Source of the DNA: Vagococcus hydrophili
Lineage (GTDB): Bacteria > Bacillota > Bacilli > Lactobacillales > Vagococcaceae
NCBI RefSeq assembly: GCF_011304195.1
Contig: NZ_CP049887.1
Location: forward strand, 248,001-312,000
Length of the DNA: 64,000 bases
Reading direction: 5' to 3'
Every line of letters begins with the position of its first letter. The stretch's first letter is position 1. Position numbers and translations under genes: made by a program. Below, piece by piece: positions 28,472 to 40,942 of this stretch. The notes beneath the pieces are model-generated. The model was given only the letters and a program-made list of their open reading frames with translations. It was not told the DNA's origin and made no database searches.

Positions 28472-28963
28472 CTATTTCTTGAAAACGGCTTTTTTTGAAA
28501 TAATATAGTTAATAACAATTGCTAACACTTGAACGATTAATGCAAATATAAATTCATTTAATAATTCAGGACTTCCAATTAATTTATTGAATAGAGGGTT
28601 ACTAAATAATACAAAATCATAGTTAATTTTATCTAAAAATAAAATACTAATAAAAAAATCCGAAAATTTTTCAACAGCAATAAATGTAATTCCAATATCT
28701 AAAGCAAAAACAAACAGACGTCCCACAACAAATCCCATCAGTTGCTTCAAAACAGCCATAGGAGCCCACTCTTTATCTTTAAAAACAAAGACCTTATTAG
28801 TTATATAGGCAAATAAAATAGCTGTTACTTGACCAAATATAACGCCAAGCATCGAATTATTCGTTATATTTAGAACTGTAAATCGCGTAATAAAATAAAC
28901 TGCTGTGGTTAATACACCAAAAATTAAATATAATAATGTTTCTTGAGTTAAAAATTTTTTCAT
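28472..28963 (-). CDS. GtrA-family membrane protein
   Basis: A 163-residue protein with four predicted transmembrane helices of the GtrA/DPMS type, implicated in moving polyprenyl-linked sugars across the membrane. The family pattern YLIFGVLTTAVYFITRF at the start and FAYITNKVFVFKDK in the middle are clear. No glycosyltransferase gene is adjacent. It is the third gene of a PadR-controlled operon, 13 bases after the previous stop. Confidence 0.85.
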   Translation of the reverse strand: MKKFLTQETLLYLIFGVLTTAVYFITRFTVLNITNNSMLGVIFGQVTAILFAYITNKVFVFKDKEWAPMAVLKQLMGFVVGRLFVFALDIGITFIAVEKFSDFFISILFLDKINYDFVLFSNPLFNKLIGSPELLNEFIFALIVQVLAIVINYIISKKAVFKK

Positions 28964-28976
28964 TTACTAATCCTCA

Positions 28977-29909
28977 CTATTCCTTTATCCATAATCCTGA
29001 TAACACTCCTGCAATCGGAAAAACAATCCATGATATCGACCAAATATTAAAAATAAAACTAACTAAAAGATACATTGCTACAACAATCAGCCAGAATTTC
29101 TCATTGAAATTTCTCCAGAATAACCTAGAGTTTAACTCTTCATTAGACATGGAATTTTCTAATCCATTCTCTTTTAAGAAGCTGTAAGCCCCTTTTAAAT
29201 TACCAGCAAAAATTAAGAAAAAACAACCAATTGTAGCAATAACAACCGTGGTGCTCGTATATAGAAAAAAATACTCAGTATACTGAAACCCAATAATAAC
29301 TGGTACACTTGATAAAATACATAACACAATCCCTATCACTAAAGAAGCATTAAATGACCTTGTAACTTCTATCTTTTCAGCTTCAATATTTTTTTTATCT
29401 TCTATCGTTAACATAAAACCTTTTTCCAAGTGATTAAATCGATTAAATTTTAATCCGTTAACAACAAACATTCCAACACTACAAGAAACAATCAAAAGAC
29501 ATGCTGCAAGACCTATGAACATCAGATTAAAATGTATACCTATTAGTAGTGATGCTATCGCTAAACCACACCCTAGCACCCCTAAACCAATTCCTACACC
29601 AACTTCCCGTCTCATCTTTAAGTAGTCTTGAATCTCACTCGTTGAAATAGTTGGGCGCTTGTTTGAAAAGAACTTTGGCTGCTCGTCTTTTTTATTTTCT
29701 TCGATATTCAATTCACTCAATAATTCATCAATACTTCCAAACTCAGAAATAACCAAACCAATTGCTTCATTTTCAGAAGCACCATTTCCAATAAGCTCTT
29801 CGTATTTTTCTTCCATATTCGATAAAATATCATTCTTTAGATTCATTAGCTCTTGAGTTTCTGCTAAATTCATAAACATTGTATCCACATAATTTTTAAT
29901 CGTTATCAT
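28977..29909 (-). CDS. Membrane protein with permease-prefix domain, PadR-associated
   Basis: A 310-residue protein. Residues 1-70 form a helical domain (YVDTMFMNLAETQELMNLKNDIL...ISEFGSIDELL) of the type found in PadR-linked membrane proteins (permease prefix domain / DUF1700-like). Six transmembrane helices follow: about 103-140 as two, 185-225 as two, 255-300 as two. The PadR gene overlaps it by 14 bases, so regulator and target are coupled. The function is unknown; related proteins are linked to envelope stress. Confidence 0.75.
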   Translation of the reverse strand: MITIKNYVDTMFMNLAETQELMNLKNDILSNMEEKYEELIGNGASENEAIGLVISEFGSIDELLSELNIEENKKDEQPKFFSNKRPTISTSEIQDYLKMRREVGVGIGLGVLGCGLAIASLLIGIHFNLMFIGLAACLLIVSCSVGMFVVNGLKFNRFNHLEKGFMLTIEDKKNIEAEKIEVTRSFNASLVIGIVLCILSSVPVIIGFQYTEYFFLYTSTTVVIATIGCFFLIFAGNLKGAYSFLKENGLENSMSNEELNSRLFWRNFNEKFWLIVVAMYLLVSFIFNIWSISWIVFPIAGVLSGLWIKE

Positions 29910-30237
29910 TTTTATCTCCTCCTAAAAAATTATCCACAACTTCCTTAGTTATTTTCCATTCTCTTTCTTTTTCTAAATAAAAAGCTAATCCCTCAGATGT
30001 AATTTTATAGTAAGTCCTTTTTTTTCCAAAGGTTTCCTCACCAGGATAGGATACAATAAAGCCTTTCTTAGCTAACCTTGTAAATGCAGAATAAAGAGTA
30101 GTTTCTTTGATAACATATTTCTCTTCAGTTATACTTCTTATTTTTTTAGAAATCTCATAACCATATGAATCCCCATCAATTAATATCGATAAAATAATTG
30201 AATCATTATATCCTCGAATAATATCACTACTTATCAT
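29896..30237 (-). CDS. PadR-family transcriptional regulator
   Basis: A 113-residue winged-helix regulator with the PadR pattern ILSILIDGDSYGYEISKKI, TLYSAFTRLAKKGFI and YYKITSEGLAFY. The start is the ATG at 30237, eight bases after AGAGG. A GTG at 30246 lies inside that binding site. It probably represses its own operon through the perfect inverted repeat at 30265-30293, which spans the promoter. Confidence 0.92.
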   Translation of the reverse strand: MISSDIIRGYNDSIILSILIDGDSYGYEISKKIRSITEEKYVIKETTLYSAFTRLAKKGFIVSYPGEETFGKKRTYYKITSEGLAFYLEKEREWKITKEVVDNFLGGDKNDND

Positions 30238-30264
30238 ACCCTTCACCTCTTTTACTCTATCAAT

Positions 30265-30302
30265 CGTAGTAATATAATAGCATTATTACTACGTCTAATC
30301 AA
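30265..30302 (-). promoter_or_regulatory. Promoter and operator of the PadR operon
   Basis: On the minus strand TTGATT (30297-30302), 17 bases, TATTAT (30274-30279). A perfect inverted repeat CGTAGTAATA-N9-TATTACTACG (30265-30293) covers the -10 and most of the spacer. This fits autorepression by PadR. Confidence 0.85.
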
Positions 30303-30382
30303 GTAATTTTAATGCCAATTGTTGGAAGGATAAGATGTTTAATGTTATTATGTATAAATAAGTAGAAAGGATGATTAACCTT

Positions 30383-30757
30383 ATGAAAATGGCACACACT
30401 TGTGTCCGCGTAAAGGACTTAGAAGCTTCATTGAAGTTTTATAAAGAAGCATTTGATTTTGTAGAAAGTAGACGTCGAGATTTTCCAGAAAATAAATTTA
30501 CATTAGTTTATTTAACATTACCTGGAGATGATTACGAATTCGAATTAACATATAATTACGATTCTGAAGGATATGATTTAGGAAATGGTTATGGTCACAT
30601 TGCTATAGCTACTGACGATTTAGAAGGTTTACATAAAAAACATAAAGAGGCTGGGTTCAACATTACAGATTTAAAAAATCTTCCTGGAGTTCCTCCTTCT
30701 TACTACTTTATTATCGATCCAGATGGTTATAAAGTCGAAATTATTCGTCAAAAATAA
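30383..30757 (+). CDS. gloA: Lactoylglutathione lyase-like (glyoxalase I/VOC) protein
   Basis: A 124-residue vicinal-oxygen-chelate protein. Glyoxalase I type metal ligands are seen as His in AHTCVRVKD, Glu in YEFELTYNY, His in GYGHIAIAT and Glu in YKVEIIRQK. Glyoxalase I removes methylglyoxal as its thiol adduct. The start is the ATG at 30383, with GAAAGG 12 bases upstream; an ATG at 30371 touches that site and is rejected. Monocistronic with a strong terminator. Confidence 0.9.
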   Translation: MKMAHTCVRVKDLEASLKFYKEAFDFVESRRRDFPENKFTLVYLTLPGDDYEFELTYNYDSEGYDLGNGYGHIAIATDDLEGLHKKHKEAGFNITDLKNLPGVPPSYYFIIDPDGYKVEIIRQK

Positions 30758-30758
30758 T

Positions 30759-30800
30759 AAAAAGATTCCAAATCAATTAACTCTTGATTTGGAATCTTTT
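30759..30800. terminator. Terminator of gloA
   Basis: Perfect 17-base stem AAAAGATTCCAAATCAA / TTGATTTGGAATCTTTT with an 8-base loop, followed by more T. Confidence 0.92.
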
Positions 30801-30814
30801 TTTGTATTTAAACG

Positions 30815-30844
30815 AAAAAAAATAAACCAATAATGGTTTATTTT
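30815..30844 (-). terminator. Terminator of the rRNA operon
   Basis: AAAATAAACCA / TGGTTTATTTT stem with a 4-base loop just after tRNA-Asn, followed on the minus strand by eight T. Confidence 0.75.
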
Positions 30845-30847
30845 CAA

Positions 30848-30921
30848 CTCCGGCAGTAGGACTCGAACCTACGACATCATGATTAACAGTCATGCGCTAC
30901 TACCAACTGAGCTATGCCGGA
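30848..30921 (-). tRNA. tRNA-Asn (anticodon GTT)
   Basis: A 74-base cloverleaf: acceptor arm TCCGGCA/TGCCGGA with discriminator G, D arm GCTCAGTTGG, anticodon stem CATGA/TCATG with loop CTGTTAA, and T arm GTAGG-TTCGAGT-CCTAC. CCA is not encoded. It is the last gene of the rRNA operon. Confidence 0.95.
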
Positions 30922-30934
30922 TAATTTATAATAA

Positions 30935-31051
30935 GCATGGCAACGTCCTACTCTCACAAGGGGAAACCCCTCACTACCCTCGGCGCTAAGAAACTTAACT
31001 TCTGTGTTCGGCATGGGAACAGGTGTATCCTTCTTGCCATCATCGCCACAC
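30935..31051 (-). rRNA. rrf: 5S ribosomal RNA
   Basis: About 117 bases beginning TGTGGCGATGATGGCAAG and ending GGACGTTGCCATGC, with the expected terminal helix and CCCATGCCGAACACAGAAG loop. Ends are accurate to a few bases. Confidence 0.93.
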
Positions 31052-31124
31052 TTATTATTAGAGTGATTGTTCACTCAAAACTGAATGTTTTAGTTAGACA
31101 TCTTTTTTACTTCACCGTTTTTCT

Positions 31125-34036
<2,912 letters not shown>

Positions 34037-34225
34037 TTTTCTAACCTAATGGTTAGACTTTGTTTATTTAAATCAACTAGCGATAGCTAATTTAAATAGT
34101 ATTTTATGTATCACAATTTTAATAATAAAACTGATCAACTCGGTGTGTTAAAAAAAATGTTGATGTCTAACTTCAACTATCCAGTTTTCAATGAACAATA
34201 TGTTTTAGTATTATAACAATACTAA

Positions 34226-34298
34226 TGGAGCCTAGCGGGATCGAACCGCTGACCTCCTGCGTGCAAGGCAGGCGCTCTCCCAGCTGAGCTAAGGCCCC
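34226..34298 (-). tRNA. tRNA-Ala (anticodon TGC) in the 16S-23S spacer
   Basis: A 73-base cloverleaf: acceptor GGGGCCT/AGGCTCC, D arm GCTCAGCTGG, anticodon stem CTGCC with loop TTGCACG, T arm GCGG-TTCGATC-CCGC. This is the usual spacer tRNA in this group. Confidence 0.96.
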
Positions 34299-34377
34299 TT
34301 GTTTAAGGATTTATTTCAAAAAATAGATCTCTCAAAACTAAACAAAGTAAGTACAACCATGTGATTTCCGTAATATT

Positions 34378-35946
<1,569 letters not shown>

Positions 35947-36251
35947 TTGATTAACATCTTGCGATGTTTAGCTCATTAATTTTAAAACTTGCTAGCGAAT
36001 GTTATTTCACTAAATATGGTTTGTTTCTATAAATAGAAACGCCCTATCACATTTGGTTTGTCTTACTTTGTTTAGTTTTCAAAGATCTATTTCGTTGCCG
36101 TAACAACTTTTATATAATATCATGTATTTTTGATTATGTCAACAACATTTTAAAAAATTATTTTTTATAACTTTTATTACATTGCTGTTTCAATCAACTT
36201 TTATATAATATCAGATAAAAAATACTAAGTCAATAAAAACTTAGTATTTTT
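35947..36251 (-). promoter_or_regulatory. rRNA operon tandem promoters P1 and P2 and leader
   Basis: P1: TTGACT (36228-36233), 17 bases, TATTAT (36205-36210). P2: TTGACA (36137-36142), 17 bases, TATTAT (36114-36119). Both -10 regions continue with the same ATAAAAGTTG, as if one promoter was copied. The leader contains GATCTTTGAAAACTAAACAA (about 36077-36096), the boxA-type antitermination segment; a close relative lies before tRNA-Ala (near 34330-34345). No protein gene is seen in this stretch. Confidence 0.88.
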
Positions 36252-36623
36252 TTAGGTTAAATATGGAACACCGCTTATTTGAAAATTTTGGAGTACTTCT
36301 CTCAAAATAGCTGGCTCTTCCCAAAAGAAAATATCTGTATCTAAATTCAGGTTATCCTTCTCTTCCTCTAAACTAAAAACGAAAAGAGGCATTTTATCCT
36401 TACCAATATTAACATTAGTAAGTTCCACTAAATCCATATCCTTAGTATTTAAATGGACTTCATCTCTAAACTCATTTAAGATACACGCTAAACTTGTATA
36501 CTCTGAGTCGATATCAGCCATGACTAATTCAACTTGATTACTAATTTTCTTAACAAGAAATTTTTTATGACCATCCTCTTGATTCAGAATAACTGTTCCA
36601 GCTACTTTTGCTTGTTCCAACAT
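36252..36623 (-). CDS. Hypothetical protein, 123 residues
   Basis: Not recognised. It is a soluble, acidic alpha/beta-looking protein without signal peptide or membrane helix; the middle has EYTSLACILNEFRDEVHLN. The ATG follows AGAGGTGGAAT, a good binding site, and the frame is open with typical codon use, so it is probably real. It lies directly upstream of the rRNA promoters on the same strand and downstream of the S1-domain gene. Confidence 0.65.
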   Translation of the reverse strand: MLEQAKVAGTVILNQEDGHKKFLVKKISNQVELVMADIDSEYTSLACILNEFRDEVHLNTKDMDLVELTNVNIGKDKMPLFVFSLEEEKDNLNLDTDIFFWEEPAILREVLQNFQISGVPYLT

Positions 36624-36697
36624 ATTCCACCTCTTAAGTCTTTATTATTTAACTTTTTTAACGACAAAAAGAAGTATAGCATATTTTCAGAAATAAA

Positions 36698-37066
36698 TCA
36701 GTTATTTTCCAATGTTTCTTCAAGTGCTTCTTCTATCCACCCATCAAGTTTTTCTTCTATAGAAATAAAACCAATTTTTTTGTTTTTATTAGTAAAATAT
36801 TTCTTCTTACGATAAACAACGGGAGGATTTTCTTGTAATACTCTTAGTGACAAACTTATTTTTTTAGTATATTCGTCAATATCAATAATTTTCACTTTCA
36901 CTTTTTGACCGATTTCTAATTCTTCGGTAATATTTTTAATAAAGCCATGTTTTACTTCTGATACATGGATCAACCCTTGATGGTTATCTTTTAACGAGAC
37001 AAAAGCGCCATATGGTTGAATCCCAGTAATTTCACCTGTAATAGTCATTCCTATTTTATATTTCAT
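36698..37066 (-). CDS. S1-domain RNA-binding protein (CvfD / YugI, general stress protein 13 type)
   Basis: A 122-residue protein with one N-terminal S1 domain (about 1-75: GMTITGEITGIQPYGAFVSL, GLIHVSEVKHGF, VKVKIIDIDEYTKKISLSLR) and a short charged tail. Family members bind ribosomes or RNA and act as post-transcriptional regulators in stress. The start is the ATG at 37066, seven bases after AGGAG; a GTG one codon earlier is also possible. Confidence 0.87.
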   Translation of the reverse strand: MKYKIGMTITGEITGIQPYGAFVSLKDNHQGLIHVSEVKHGFIKNITEELEIGQKVKVKIIDIDEYTKKISLSLRVLQENPPVVYRKKKYFTNKNKKIGFISIEEKLDGWIEEALEETLENN

Positions 37067-37109
37067 CACGTTTCTCCTATTTGTTTTCTCTTCTAAGCTA
37101 TTTTAACAT

Positions 37110-37141
37110 AAAAAAAGACTAAGAGTACAATCCTCTTAGTC
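37110..37141 (-). terminator. Terminator downstream of ppiB
   Basis: GACTAAGAG / CTCTTAGTC stem with a 7-base loop and a seven-T run on the minus strand, 8 bases after the cyclophilin stop. Confidence 0.9.
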
Positions 37142-37148
37142 ATTCGCT

Positions 37149-37733
37149 TTATTCTGTTATTTCAATTCCATCAATTGTAATATCGTATTGTGGACGGTCT
37201 TGTGAGTCTCTTTTTACTGAGCTCATTTCATCAACAACATCCATTCCCTCTATTACATGTCCGAAAACTGTATGTCTAAAATCTAACCATGGTGTTCCAC
37301 CATTTTTATAAGCTTCGATAACTTCTTCTGGGAATCCTGCGCCTTCTAATTGGCCCAACATATTAGCAGGAACATTTTGATTTTGAACGATGAAGAATTG
37401 ACTGCCATTAGTATTTGGTCCAGCATTGGCCATAGATAACGCGCCTCTTAAATTAAATAAATCTTTTGAGAACTCATCTTCAAATTTAGCGCCGTAAATA
37501 CTTTCTCCGCCCATACCTGTTCCTGTAGGGTCGCCACCTTGTACCATGAAATCTGGAATAACACGGTGGAAGATTACACCATCGTAATAACCTTTTTTGC
37601 TTAATTCGATAAAGTTTTTAACTGTTTTAGGTGCTTTTTCTGGGAATAAAGCAACTGTGATATTTCCTCTATTTGTTTTAATTAGTGCTGTTACTTTGCT
37701 TTCTTCTAAATTCAATTGTGGATACTGGCTCAT
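37149..37733 (-). CDS. ppiB: Peptidyl-prolyl cis-trans isomerase, cyclophilin type
   Basis: A 194-residue cytoplasmic cyclophilin without signal peptide. Active-site segments are FHRVIPDFMVQGGDPTGTG, LSMANAGPNTNGSQFFI and FGHVIEGMDVVD. It speeds prolyl isomerisation in protein folding. The frame is complete and has its own terminator. Confidence 0.94.
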   Translation of the reverse strand: MSQYPQLNLEESKVTALIKTNRGNITVALFPEKAPKTVKNFIELSKKGYYDGVIFHRVIPDFMVQGGDPTGTGMGGESIYGAKFEDEFSKDLFNLRGALSMANAGPNTNGSQFFIVQNQNVPANMLGQLEGAGFPEEVIEAYKNGGTPWLDFRHTVFGHVIEGMDVVDEMSSVKRDSQDRPQYDITIDGIEITE

Positions 37734-37761
37734 TTGAATTCCTCCTATTTATTAATTTCTT

Positions 37762-38394
37762 TTATTTTTCTAAAATACTTCTTACCTTAGTCGTCAAAAG
37801 ATCAATAGCAACTTGATTTTCGCCACCTTCTGGCACGATAATGTTGGCATACTTTTTAGTTGGCTCGATAAATTGATGATGCATTGGCTTAACAACGCCT
37901 AGATATTGATCAATCACTGAATCTAAAGATCTGCCGCGATCTTCCATATCTCGTTTGATACGACGGATAATTCTGATATCATCTTCTGTATCTACGTAGA
38001 CTTTGATATCCATCAAATCACGTAATCTTTCATCTTCTAAAATAAGTATTCCTTCAACTATAATCACTTCTTTTGGTTCTTGATGAACTACTTTTTCACT
38101 TCTTGTGTGTGCCTCGTAATCATAGACCGGTTTATCTATTGATTGATAAGCCATTAAATCTTTCAAATGCTCAATCAACAAATCCGTATCAAATGCTAAC
38201 GGATGGTCATAATTGGTATTCAACCTTTCTTCAAATGATAAATGACTTTGATCCTTGTAATACGAATCTTGTTCAAATAACAAAATCGAATGATTAGGCA
38301 ACGCTTCGAGTATCGCTCGACTTACACTTGTCTTTCCACTTCCAGAACCACCAGTCACACCAATTACAATGGGGCGCTCATTTCTTGTTTGCAT
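37762..38394 (-). CDS. udk: Uridine kinase
   Basis: A 210-residue P-loop kinase that phosphorylates uridine and cytidine in pyrimidine salvage. Walker [13 protein letters not shown] (12-23), FEQDSYYKD, the substrate block [13 protein letters not shown], and the lid [21 protein letters not shown] are all present. It lies 28 bases upstream of ppiB with no terminator between, so the two may share a transcript. Confidence 0.94.
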   Translation of the reverse strand: MQTRNERPIVIGVTGGSGSGKTSVSRAILEALPNHSILLFEQDSYYKDQSHLSFEERLNTNYDHPLAFDTDLLIEHLKDLMAYQSIDKPVYDYEAHTRSEKVVHQEPKEVIIVEGILILEDERLRDLMDIKVYVDTEDDIRIIRRIKRDMEDRGRSLDSVIDQYLGVVKPMHHQFIEPTKKYANIIVPEGGENQVAIDLLTTKVRSILEK

Positions 38395-38587
38395 GCGTAT
38401 CCCTCACTTAATTCTTTTTAATCCTTCTTTGATATCCTACTCTATCACAGCATGACTTTCAAGATTTTAACGGTTAATTTATAAATTTTATTCATTTTTT
38501 AGTCTTTTTTACATTTTTATCAATCTATTTATTTGAAAATCACTATCATTTAAGCTCTTTTCTTCCTCAAAATAACAAGGAGCATGA

Positions 38588-38593
38588 TAAAAT
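38588..38593 (+). promoter_or_regulatory. Extended -10 of the fetAB promoter
   Basis: TGATAAAAT gives a TGN-TAAAAT extended -10, with TAAAAT at 38588-38593. The transcript would start near 38600, twelve bases before the GGAGG of fetA, which leaves no room for translation from the TTG at 38610. Confidence 0.6.
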
Positions 38594-38624
38594 ACAAGTT
38601 ATACATAAATTGGAGGTTTTTACT

Positions 38625-39281
38625 ATCATCCCCTTATTAGAATTAAAAAATCTTTATTTCAAAGCTAATGATAAATCTATTTTAACTGATATTTCTCTGA
38701 CTATTGATTCGGGAGATTTCATAACAATCAGTGGTCCTTCTGGCAGCGGAAAAAGCACTTTATTAAAACTCATTGCTAACATGATTCCAATATCATCTGG
38801 AGACATCCTCTTTAATCATCAACCTATTAATCAGTATCTTCCTACTGATTATAGAAAAGAGGTTTCTTATTTCTTTCAATCACCTGTCTTATTTGGAAAA
38901 ACTGTTCGAGATAACCTAGTATTTCCCTATGACATTAGACAACTGCCTTTTAATGAAGAAAGAGCTCTTTTTTTATTAAAATCTGTCAATTTAAAGAGCG
39001 CAGATCTCACCAGAGCGATTGATTCCTTATCCGGTGGGGAAAAACAACGAGTGGCCTTTGTCAGAAACCTTTTGTTTTTACCTAAAATTCTCTTATTAGA
39101 TGAAGTAACTAGCGCACTAGATCAAGAAAATAAAGATATTCTTCATAAAATTATTAAAGATCTAAACGAAGAACAGAATATAACTATTTTATGGGTGACC
39201 CACAATCAAGATGAATTCAATTTATCTTCAAAACACATCACCTTAGTAAACGGAGAATTGGCAGGTGACTCTCATGAATAG
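38625..39281 (+). CDS. fetA: ABC transporter ATPase of the FetA/YbbL type, with a non-standard start codon
   Basis: An ABC ATPase of about 218 residues with Walker A GPSGSGKST, signature LSGGEKQRV, Walker B ILLLDEVTSALD and H-loop WVTHNQ. With the next gene it forms a FetAB-type exporter, linked in E. coli to iron efflux. The start is odd. GGAGG at 38612-38616 points to 38625, where the codon is ATC; no ATG or GTG occurs in frame before the Walker A region. An in-frame TTG at 38610 overlaps the binding site and has none of its own. Either AUC is used, or the base is a recent mutation or sequence error. Confidence 0.85.
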   Translation: MIPLLELKNLYFKANDKSILTDISLTIDSGDFITISGPSGSGKSTLLKLIANMIPISSGDILFNHQPINQYLPTDYRKEVSYFFQSPVLFGKTVRDNLVFPYDIRQLPFNEERALFLLKSVNLKSADLTRAIDSLSGGEKQRVAFVRNLLFLPKILLLDEVTSALDQENKDILHKIIKDLNEEQNITILWVTHNQDEFNLSSKHITLVNGELAGDSHE

Positions 39282-40032
39282 TCTTAACATTTCAAATACC
39301 TCTTTACTTTTAGCCAGTACCTTGGTCATCATCGCCTTATCTGTTGACTACAAAGAAAAATTAGGTCTAGGTAAAGATATTTTCATTGCTGCAATTAGAG
39401 CTGTTGTTCAACTATTTTTAATTGGTTATATTCTTAGCTCAATTTTCAAATTAGATAATCTAATTGTCACAAGTGCCATGGTTCTATTTATTATTTTCAA
39501 TGCTTCTTATCATGCTGGAAAAAGAGCCTCTCATTTAAAAAATGGCTTCTTGATTTCCTTAGCGGCTATTGGTATAGGAACGAGCGTTTCATTGCTAGTT
39601 TTATTTTTATCAGGCACCTTAAAATGGACCCCATCACAACTTGTACCAATCACAGGGATGATTGCCAGTAATGCCATGACCGCGGTGGGTGTTGGTTATC
39701 GAAGCATGAACTCGAAATTCACAGATCAGAAACAACAAGTTCAAGAAAAACTTGCGCTTGGAGCAACTAAAAAGCAAGCCTCACTCCCTATCATTAGAGA
39801 CAGTATAAAAACTGCCATGTCACCTAGTATTGATAGTACTAAAACGGTTGGCTTAGTTAGTTTACCTGGGATGATGAGCGGTTTAATGTTTGCCGGAATT
39901 GATCCAAGTACCGCTATTAGATACCAAATTGTGGTTATGTTTATGCTTATATCCACAACTGGATTTGCGACAATGATTGCGATGTATCTAAGCTATTTAG
40001 AATACTTTAATGAATCTGAACAATTAAAATAA
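39274..40032 (+). CDS. fetB: ABC transporter permease of the FetB/YbbM type
   Basis: A 252-residue membrane protein of the FetB (UPF0014) family with about seven helices. Hallmarks are ALSVDYKEKLGLGKDIFIAAIRAVVQL, ITGMIASNAMTAVGVGYRSM, and LVSLPGMMSGLMFAGIDPSTAIRYQIVVMFM. The ATG at 39274 overlaps the fetA stop by 8 bases; a GTG nine bases earlier is possible. FetAB in E. coli lowers free iron under oxidative stress; the same role here is inferred. Confidence 0.92.
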   Translation: MNSLNISNTSLLLASTLVIIALSVDYKEKLGLGKDIFIAAIRAVVQLFLIGYILSSIFKLDNLIVTSAMVLFIIFNASYHAGKRASHLKNGFLISLAAIGIGTSVSLLVLFLSGTLKWTPSQLVPITGMIASNAMTAVGVGYRSMNSKFTDQKQQVQEKLALGATKKQASLPIIRDSIKTAMSPSIDSTKTVGLVSLPGMMSGLMFAGIDPSTAIRYQIVVMFMLISTTGFATMIAMYLSYLEYFNESEQLK

Positions 40033-40069
40033 ACCTATGTGGGTTAGAATTTCTAATCCACATAGGTTT
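40031..40069. terminator. Bidirectional terminator between fetB and the resolvase-like gene
   Basis: AAACCTATGTGGGTTAGAA (40031-40049) pairs with TTCTAATCCACATAGGTTT (40051-40069); the two genes converge here. Confidence 0.9.
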
Positions 40070-40075
40070 CTATTT

Positions 40076-40633
40076 TTATCTTTCTTGAACGTATTTATAC
40101 GCTGTTCCAAGTGAGATATTACATTCTTCAGCAATTTGACGCAAAGTGTAGCGATTGTTGTTGTATAAGAATCTAATTTGTTCAATGGTTTCTTCAGAGA
40201 TTTTTGGACGTCCACCTACACGACCTTTACGACGCGCTTCTTGTAATCCTTTAGTTGTTCTTTCTCTGATAATTAATTTTTCCATTTCTGCAATTTTTAA
40301 AATCATTTCAACATAAGGTCCATCATTAATATCACTATAAGCTGCACCTTTTTTCACAACAACTAATTGGATGTCTTTTGCTTTTAATTCTGATAAAAAT
40401 TCAGCTAATTGAATGATTGACTTACCTAAACATCTCAATTCATAAACAACTAATTGGTCCCCTGCTCCCAAGCTTTCAATAACTTGTGTTAAAACAATAT
40501 CACTTTGGCTGATTTCTGACATATCTTCTTTTTCAATTGAGACTGTTTCGATTGAAAATCCTTTTAAGCCTTCAACTTGTTCTCTTACGTATGCTTCTTC
40601 ACTAGATGCGTATACATATCCTATTTTTTTCAT
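40076..40633 (-). CDS. Serine-recombinase (resolvase/invertase) homologue, probably catalytically inactive
   Basis: A 185-residue protein with the resolvase N-terminal fold, the long E helix and a C-terminal helix-turn-helix (TLRQIAEECNISLGTAYKYVQ). Aligned by eye to gamma-delta resolvase, Ser10 is kept (GYVYASS), but Arg8 is Tyr, the LDRLGR block is LRCLGK (Arg68 to Cys, Arg71 to Lys), the Arg45 region is missing, and ER124-125 is EK. These arginines form the catalytic site in the family, so strand exchange is unlikely. The DNA-binding half looks intact. A role as a transcription factor is inferred, with autoregulation through the inverted repeats at 40649-40700. It does not lie beside a transposon. 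Confidence 0.85.
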   Translation of the reverse strand: MKKIGYVYASSEEAYVREQVEGLKGFSIETVSIEKEDMSEISQSDIVLTQVIESLGAGDQLVVYELRCLGKSIIQLAEFLSELKAKDIQLVVVKKGAAYSDINDGPYVEMILKIAEMEKLIIRERTTKGLQEARRKGRVGGRPKISEETIEQIRFLYNNNRYTLRQIAEECNISLGTAYKYVQER

Positions 40634-40648
40634 GGTTGTATCCTCCTA

Positions 40649-40705
40649 TATGAACATGATTTTTACTGATAATCATGTATTTCCTTTTGCTATGTTCATA
40701 GTATA
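40649..40705 (-). promoter_or_regulatory. Inverted repeats in the promoter/leader of the resolvase-like gene
   Basis: Two nested pairs: TATGAACAT (40649-40657) with ATGTTCATA (40692-40700), and ACATGATT (40654-40661) with AATCATGT (40671-40678). A -10 like TATACT sits at 40700-40705 on the minus strand. They could be binding sites for the resolvase-like protein or relics of recombination sites. The rest of 40706-40851 shows nothing clear. Confidence 0.6.
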
Positions 40706-40851
40706 TCTCTTTTTTAAAAAACCTGCCTTATCAAACTTTTCTCAACGTTGCGAAATTTTTGATAAAAAAAGAACTATTAATGAATTTAGACGATTTTTTC
40801 TCACTTTAATTCTCTTTTCGCATTATTTATATATGTTTTATGAACAAAAAT

Positions 40852-40898
40852 AAAGTAAATTGTGATAAAACTAATTATCGTTTTATCACAATTTACTT
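40852..40898 (-). terminator. Terminator of the MucBP adhesin gene
   Basis: AAGTAAATTGTGATAAAAC (minus strand) pairs perfectly over 19 bases with GTTTTATCACAATTTACTT, followed by TTATTTTTG. Confidence 0.9.
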
Positions 40899-40942
40899 CT
40901 ATCTTTTTAATTTACCAAGCATTATGTTTGCTAATGCTCTTA

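Noticed and set aside
40076-40705. A DNA invertase switching the adhesin promoter (phase variation)
   Set aside because: Catalytic arginines are missing, and the adhesin promoter is over 6 kb away with no matching inverted repeats seen around it.
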